The notes beneath the pieces were generated by a model. It had not been told where the DNA came from. It was given only the letters and a program-made list of their open reading frames with translations, and made no database searches. From Solirubrobacterales bacterium (GTDB lineage: Bacteria > Actinomycetota > Thermoleophilia > Solirubrobacterales > Solirubrobacteraceae): a DNA stretch of 13,532 nucleotides. The number at the start of each line of letters is the position of its first letter. The first letter of the stretch is position 1. The DNA is taken from assembly GCA_027314825.1 (NCBI GenBank), contig DAHVAB010000026.1:282-13813 (forward strand). The letters are read 5' to 3'. The position numbers and the translations under genes were made by a program. Of the stretch, positions 9,069-13,532 are shown piece after piece.

Positions 9069-10151
9069 ATGAGCGAAGGCGGCTGCGCTGCCACACCGAC
9101 TGCCGAGGGACTCTCACGCGAGGCGATCGCACGGATCGACGCCTCGCGCCAGCTGGAGGATGTGCTCAGCCTGCCCGAACACCTCCGCGATGCGCTGTGG
9201 CGGGTGGAGTCGGCGATCATGGGCGAGTGGGACACCCCGGCCGGCCTGGTGGTCGCCGGCATGGGCGGCTCGGCGATCGGCGGCGCGCTGGCTCGCGCAG
9301 CGCTCGGCGACCACTCCTCCCGCCCGATCTTCGTGACCCGGGCCTACGGCCTGCCGCCGTGGACGACCCCGGAGACGACGGTGCTGTGCGCCAGCTACTC
9401 GGGCAACACCGAGGAGACCTTGGCCTGCTACGAATCGGCCGGGGCGCTCGGGGCGCATCGGGTGGTGGCCACGACCGGCGGGCGGCTGGCGGAGATGGCA
9501 AGGCAGGACGGCGTGCCGGTGATCCCGCTGCCGGGCGGCTTCCAGCCGCGGGCCGCGGTCGCCTACATGACGGTCGCCGCCCTGGAGGTGGCCGCGCTCT
9601 GCGGCGCCGGCCCGAGGCTGACCTCCGAGATCGACGTGGCCGCCGCGCACACAGAGCAGCTGGTGGAGGAGTGGGGCCCCGACGCGGGCGAGGACACGCC
9701 GGCCAAGACGCTCGCCCGCAGCCTGCACGGGACGATCCCCGTGATCGCGGGGGCGGGGCTGACCGCGCCGATCGCCTACCGCTGGAAGACGCAGATCAAC
9801 GAGAACGCCAAGCAGCCGGCGTTCGCTCACGAGCTGCCCGAGCTCGACCATAACGAGATCGTCGGCTGGGAGGGCGCGCCGCAGCTCGGTCGCTTCTCGG
9901 CCGTCTTTCTCGACGACTCGGACATCCACCCTCGCGTGAAGGAGCGCATCGAGCTGACCGAGCGGCTGATCGAGCCGCACGCGGCGGCCTGCCTGCGGCT
10001 GTCCACGCGCGGGCAGACGACGATCGAGCGGGTGATCTCGCTCGTGCTGCTCGGCGACCTCGTCTCGATCTACATGGCGGTGCTGCGCGGGGTCGATCCC
10101 GGGCCGGTCGAGGTGCTGGAGCGGCTGAAGGGCGAGCTCGGCGAGCGCTGA
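9069..10151 (+). CDS. Bifunctional phosphoglucose/phosphomannose isomerase
   Basis: Interconverts glucose-6-P or mannose-6-P with fructose-6-P. It has 360 residues and belongs to the SIS-domain family known from archaea such as Pyrobaculum. The first SIS domain has GMGGSAIGG (from residue 64) and the phosphate-binding SYSGNTEET (109-117). The second half has INENAKQPAF with Glu245 and DHNEIVGWEG with His261. Their 16-residue spacing equals that of the catalytic Glu203/His219 pair of the Pyrobaculum enzyme. The hexose-6-P products could feed the neighbouring nucleotidyltransferases through a phosphomannomutase not present here. The gene begins 38 bases after the previous one. Its last 11 codons and the stop lie inside a tandem repeat (10116-10244). 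Confidence 0.9.
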   Translation: MSEGGCAATPTAEGLSREAIARIDASRQLEDVLSLPEHLRDALWRVESAIMGEWDTPAGLVVAGMGGSAIGGALARAALGDHSSRPIFVTRAYGLPPWTTPETTVLCASYSGNTEETLACYESAGALGAHRVVATTGGRLAEMARQDGVPVIPLPGGFQPRAAVAYMTVAALEVAALCGAGPRLTSEIDVAAAHTEQLVEEWGPDAGEDTPAKTLARSLHGTIPVIAGAGLTAPIAYRWKTQINENAKQPAFAHELPELDHNEIVGWEGAPQLGRFSAVFLDDSDIHPRVKERIELTERLIEPHAAACLRLSTRGQTTIERVISLVLLGDLVSIYMAVLRGVDPGPVEVLERLKGELGER

Positions 10152-10171
10152 GCAAGGCGGCTTGGACCCTG

Positions 10172-10180
10172 TGATAGCGT
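10172..10180 (+). promoter_or_regulatory. Candidate upstream extended -10 promoter for ahcY (repeat copy 1)
   Basis: TGATAGCGT fits TGn-TAnnnT. No good -35 is visible at the usual distance. Transcripts would start near 10187 and carry copy 2 as an extra leader before the riboswitch. Confidence 0.4.
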
Positions 10181-10235
10181 CTGGAGCGGCTGAAGGGCAG
10201 CTCGGCGATCGCTGAGCAAGGCGCCCTGGAGCCTG

Positions 10236-10244
10236 TGATAGCGT
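10236..10244 (+). promoter_or_regulatory. Candidate main extended -10 promoter for ahcY (repeat copy 2)
   Basis: The same TGATAGCGT element as in copy 1. A start about 7 bases downstream (near 10251) would put the transcript's 5' end within a few bases of the riboswitch P1 stem at 10254. This placement is what makes the call credible. The -35 is weak (TGAGCA at 10213-10218, spacer 20). Confidence 0.5.
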
Positions 10245-10252
10245 CTGGAGCG

Positions 10253-10320
10253 GCCGAGGAGCGCTGCGACGGACTGCGACTCCGCCACGCTCGGTCTTCC
10301 TCTGCAGCAAGGGCGCTCAC
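10253..10320 (+). ncRNA. SAH riboswitch
   Basis: S-adenosylhomocysteine-sensing leader RNA just upstream of ahcY, its classic target. The core strings GAGGAGCGCTGCGAC (10256-10270), CCACGCTCGG (10285-10294) and GGCGCTCAC (10312-10320) match the family consensus as I remember it. P1 pairs CCGAG (10254-10258) with CTCGG (10290-10294). An internal hairpin pairs CGGA (10270-10273) with TCCG (10281-10284). The diagnostic pseudoknot pairs GAGCGC (10259-10264) with GCGCTC (10313-10318). SAH riboswitches turn expression on when SAH accumulates, so the hydrolase is made when its toxic substrate rises. Confidence 0.92.
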
Positions 10321-10337
10321 CTCGACCACAGGAGGTG
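10318..10337 (+). promoter_or_regulatory. ahcY Shine-Dalgarno and sequestering hairpin (riboswitch expression platform)
   Basis: AGGAGGT (10330-10336) lies 6 bases before the ahcY ATG. CACCTC (10318-10323) is a perfect complement of GAGGTG (10332-10337) with an 8-base loop, so this hairpin would hide the ribosome site. Its first base, C10318, is also the last base of the pseudoknot strand. SAH-stabilised pseudoknot and the SD-hiding hairpin therefore compete, consistent with an ON switch acting on translation. Confidence 0.65.
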
Positions 10338-10342
10338 CAGTC

Positions 10343-11848
<1,506 letters not shown>

Positions 11849-11891
11849 TCATGCCGGCGCCCCCGGTGGCGGAGCAGGCAGAGCACCGGAT

Positions 11892-11910
11892 GCGCGGATT
11901 CGATCCGCGC
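11892..11910 (+). terminator. GC hairpin after ahcY, possible terminator
   Basis: GCGCGGAT and ATCCGCGC form a perfect 8-bp stem with a TCG loop, 43 bases after the ahcY stop. No T-run follows, so it may be a weak intrinsic terminator, a transcript-stabilising end, or an RNA processing site. The rest of the 97-base gap (11849-11945) shows no clear promoter. Confidence 0.4.
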
Positions 11911-11945
11911 GCCCGGCGCCGCCGATCCACAAGGCTGCCTGCGCG

Positions 11946-12938
11946 ATGAAGGCGATGGTTCTAGCGGCCGGCCTCGGCACCCGCCTGCGGCCGCTCACCT
12001 ACCAGATCTCAAAGCCGATGGTGCCCGTGCTCGACAGGCCGGTGATGGAGCACATCCTCGACCTGCTCGAGCATCACGGCTTCACCGAGGTGATCGCCAA
12101 CCTGCACTACTTCCCGGAGTCGATCAGGGCGCACTTCGGGCAGCGGATCTCCTACCGCTTCGAGCCGGAGCTGCTCGGAACGGCCGGCGGGGTGCGGGGC
12201 TGTGCAGAGTTCTTCGGCGGCGAGAGCTTCCTTGTCATATCGGGCGACGCGCTCACCGACATCGACCTGCAGGCGATGCTCGCCCGCCACCGAGAGGCGA
12301 AAGGGGTGGCCACGCTCGCGGTCAAGAAGGTGGCCAACACCCGCGAGTATGGCGTCGTGCTGCATGACCGCGAGGGCCGGATCACCGGCTTTCAAGAGAA
12401 GCCGGAGCCCGATGAGGCGCTGTCGGATCTCGGCAACTGCGGGATCTACATGTTCGAGCCGGAGATCTTCGACTACTTCCCGCAGCGGCCGTTCGTCGAC
12501 TGGGCCAAGGACGTGTTTCCGGCGTTGCTGGAGCAGGACGTGCCGTTCCACATCCACGAGATCGGGGAGTACTGGAACGACGTCGGCTCGCTCTCCGAGC
12601 TGCGCCAGGCGACCTTCGACGCGCTGAGCGGCGAGCTGCGCCTGCAGACGATGCGGGGGCGGGAGGCCCGGCCGGGAGTGCTGATCGCCGACGGGGTCGA
12701 GCTGCCCGAGAGCGTGGAGGTCGACGCCCCGGCCTGGGTCGGCCCCGGGGCGCGTGTCGGTGAGGGCTGCAGGCTGACCGGCCCGGTCGTGATCGGCGAC
12801 GATTGCGTGATCGGCGAGGGGGCGCAGCTGCGGTCCAGCATCCTCTTCCCCGGCACGACGCTGGAGCCTGGTGCGATCCTGATCGGCGCCATCGCCGCGC
12901 ACGCCGGCATCGCGGAGAGTCTGCACCGGCGTGGCTGA
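11946..12938 (+). CDS. Second sugar-1-phosphate nucleotidyltransferase
   Basis: 330-residue NDP-sugar pyrophosphorylase. The signature AAGLGTRLRPLT (7-18) is followed by KPM (23-25), SGDALTDID (Asp101), FQEKP (Lys152) and EYWNDVGS (Asp212). A short C-terminal beta-helix (about 258-318, with VGPGARVGEG and IGDDCVIGEG) is less regular than that of the gene at 7930. The two proteins are clearly homologous but not recent duplicates. The substrate could be glucose-1-P or mannose-1-P, and the sequence alone does not decide. The start ATG has only AAGG 11 bases upstream, so initiation is probably weak or coupled. A 32-codon Arg-rich frame from ATG 11851 ends in TGA overlapping this ATG (ATGA), but it is more likely a by-product of the hairpin there. 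Confidence 0.88.
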   Translation: MKAMVLAAGLGTRLRPLTYQISKPMVPVLDRPVMEHILDLLEHHGFTEVIANLHYFPESIRAHFGQRISYRFEPELLGTAGGVRGCAEFFGGESFLVISGDALTDIDLQAMLARHREAKGVATLAVKKVANTREYGVVLHDREGRITGFQEKPEPDEALSDLGNCGIYMFEPEIFDYFPQRPFVDWAKDVFPALLEQDVPFHIHEIGEYWNDVGSLSELRQATFDALSGELRLQTMRGREARPGVLIADGVELPESVEVDAPAWVGPGARVGEGCRLTGPVVIGDDCVIGEGAQLRSSILFPGTTLEPGAILIGAIAAHAGIAESLHRRG

Positions 12939-12941
12939 TCC

Positions 12942-12956
12942 CGGCCCGGCGGGCCG
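12942..12956 (+). terminator. GC hairpin after the second nucleotidyltransferase, possible terminator
   Basis: CGGCCC and GGGCCG form a 6-bp stem with a GGC loop, 4 bases after the stop at 12938 and before the hpf promoter. There is no T-run, so termination strength is uncertain. Confidence 0.35.
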
Positions 12957-12972
12957 AGGCGCCCGGCGGCAC

Positions 12973-13001
12973 TGGACATCGGCCCCGATCGGGCCTACCA
13001 T
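12973..13001 (+). promoter_or_regulatory. Promoter for hpf with a dyad in the spacer
   Basis: TGGACA (12973-12978) and TACCAT (12996-13001) are separated by 17 bases, a near-consensus housekeeping sigma promoter. The start would be near 13008. GGCCC (12981-12985) and GGGCC (12991-12995) form a dyad filling the spacer, a possible operator. This gives hpf its own transcription start. Confidence 0.6.
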
Positions 13002-13038
13002 CGGTGTGTCCATCCATCACGTCGAATGGAGGCCGCCG

Positions 13039-13413
13039 ATGCAGATCGACATCAAGGGCCGCAACGTCCGGGTCACCGACGAGATGCGCAGGCGCGTGAC
13101 GCGCCGCCTGGAGAAGGTCGCGCGGCAGATATCGCCGCTGGCCCGCGCGGAGCTGGAGCTCTTCAGCGAGGCCAACCCGGCGATCGCCGACAGCGAGGTC
13201 GCGGAGGCGACCCTGCATCTCAAGGGAGTGACCCTGCGGGCGCATGAGGCATCGCCGGACATGCAGCGCTCGCTGAACATGGTCACCGACGAGCTCGCGC
13301 GCCAGGTCAAGCGTCATCGCGAGAAGCGCAGGCACCGGCGCGAGCAGCGGATCTCGGCGGCGAGGCGCCACGCCGTCGCGGCGCCGATCGTGGCGCCCCC
13401 GAGCACAGCCTGA
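13039..13413 (+). CDS. hpf: Ribosome hibernation promoting factor, HPF/RaiA family, short form
   Basis: Binds the 30S decoding region and silences ribosomes in stationary phase or stress. It has 124 residues. The N-terminal S30AE-type domain (about 1-97) starts MQIDIKGRNVRVTDEMRRRV, contains SEVAEATLHLKGVTLRAHEAS, and ends in a very basic helix with KRHREKRRHRREQR that would contact rRNA. A strong GGAGG (13028-13032) lies 6 bases before the ATG. Most actinobacterial HPFs are long, with a linker and a C-terminal dimerisation domain that makes 100S dimers. That domain is absent here. The protein ends in a Pro/Ala tail at a TGA inside a 36-bp tandem repeat, so a frameshift or a genuinely short form are both possible. 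Confidence 0.87.
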   Translation: MQIDIKGRNVRVTDEMRRRVTRRLEKVARQISPLARAELELFSEANPAIADSEVAEATLHLKGVTLRAHEASPDMQRSLNMVTDELARQVKRHREKRRHRREQRISAARRHAVAAPIVAPPSTA

Positions 13414-13532
13414 CCGGCCCGCCGCCCGCGGTGCCCCGGCGCAGCCTGACCGGCCCGCCGCCCGCGGTGCCCCGGCGCAGCCTGACCGGCCCGCCGCCCG
13501 CGGCCCAGGGTGCCCCGGCACAGCCTGACCGG
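13406..13532 (+). repeat. 36-bp tandem repeat overlapping the hpf stop codon, running off the window
   Basis: Copies start at 13406, 13442, 13478 and 13521, each beginning CAGCCTGACCGG. Copies 1 and 2 are essentially identical. Copy 3 has a 7-base insertion (period 43), and copy 4 is cut by the window end. The hpf TGA at 13411 is in copy 1 and recurs in the hpf frame at 13447 and 13483. In the +1-shifted frame the repeat reads QPDRPAARGAPA, twelve residues per unit, without a stop to the window end. No good hairpin with a T-run is present. Confidence 0.93.

Larger units (their letters stand above)
10116..10256 (+). repeat. Tandem repeat, 65 and 64 bp, spanning the isomerase stop and ahcY promoter
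   Basis: Copy 1 is 10116-10180 and copy 2 is 10181-10244. I count four mismatches and one single-base deletion between them. A third, partial copy (CTGGAGCGGC, 10245-10254) follows and runs into the riboswitch. Copy 1 encodes the isomerase C-terminus LERLKGELGER and its TGA. Copy 2 is non-coding because the deleted G shifts the frame. Each copy ends in TGATAGCGT, a good extended -10 element. The 10-base CTGGAGCGGC at each junction could be the short homology that caused the duplication. Confidence 0.9.

Noticed and set aside
10162..10167. TTGGAC as a -35 box in repeat copy 1
   Set aside because: It lies only 7 bases from the TAGCGT element, far too close for a -35/-10 pair, and is altered in copy 2.
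12382..13521. 379-codon minus-strand frame with 12-residue periodicity at its start
   Set aside because: The periodicity only reflects the 36-bp DNA repeat. The rest is antisense to hpf and the nucleotidyltransferase.
13406..13532. CRISPR-like repeats of 36 bp
   Set aside because: The copies are directly contiguous with no unique spacers, one unit has a 7-base insertion, and no cas gene is present.

Overview
This is a GC-rich bacterial chromosomal window carrying housekeeping genes, all on the + strand and tightly packed, with no gene-free stretch above about 190 bases. The complete F-type ATP synthase gene order, the ~500-residue form of S-adenosylhomocysteinase, GTG and TTG starts, and a ribosome hibernation gene near sugar-nucleotide genes fit a high-GC actinobacterium. 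A deep lineage such as Thermoleophilia (Conexibacter or Solirubrobacter-like) is my guess from gene content, not a proven assignment.

Region 1 (2-6548) is the atp operon in canonical order: atpB (5' end cut off by the window), atpE, atpF, atpH, atpA, atpG, atpD, atpC. The genes are separated by 1 to 70 bases. The catalytic and proton-path residues are in place and the c subunit looks H+-type. Several subunits carry extra segments: a hydrophobic N-terminal extension on AtpE, an acidic C-terminal tail on AtpA, an acidic loop in AtpG, and an N-terminal extension plus an Ala-rich insert in AtpD.

Region 2 (6611-10151) is a sugar-activation cluster: UDP-glucose 6-dehydrogenase (TTG start), a mannose-1-phosphate guanylyltransferase-like nucleotidyltransferase joined to it by a TGATG overlap, and a bifunctional phosphoglucose/phosphomannose isomerase. 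Together they would turn fructose-6-P and glucose-6-P toward mannose-6-P and supply GDP-mannose-type and UDP-glucuronate precursors for surface glycans.

Region 3 (10116-11848) is the most interesting part. The ahcY gene (S-adenosylhomocysteinase) is preceded by a clear SAH riboswitch (10253-10320), a hairpin that can hide its Shine-Dalgarno, and an extended -10 promoter. That promoter has been duplicated, together with the last codons of the isomerase gene, in a 65/64-bp tandem repeat.

Region 4 (11849-13532) holds a second sugar nucleotidyltransferase, then a short ribosome hibernation factor (hpf) with its own promoter. A 36-bp tandem repeat starts just before the hpf stop codon and runs off the window end, possibly masking a longer HPF. 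I found no mobile element, CRISPR array, tRNA or rRNA, and no wholly new multi-gene system.
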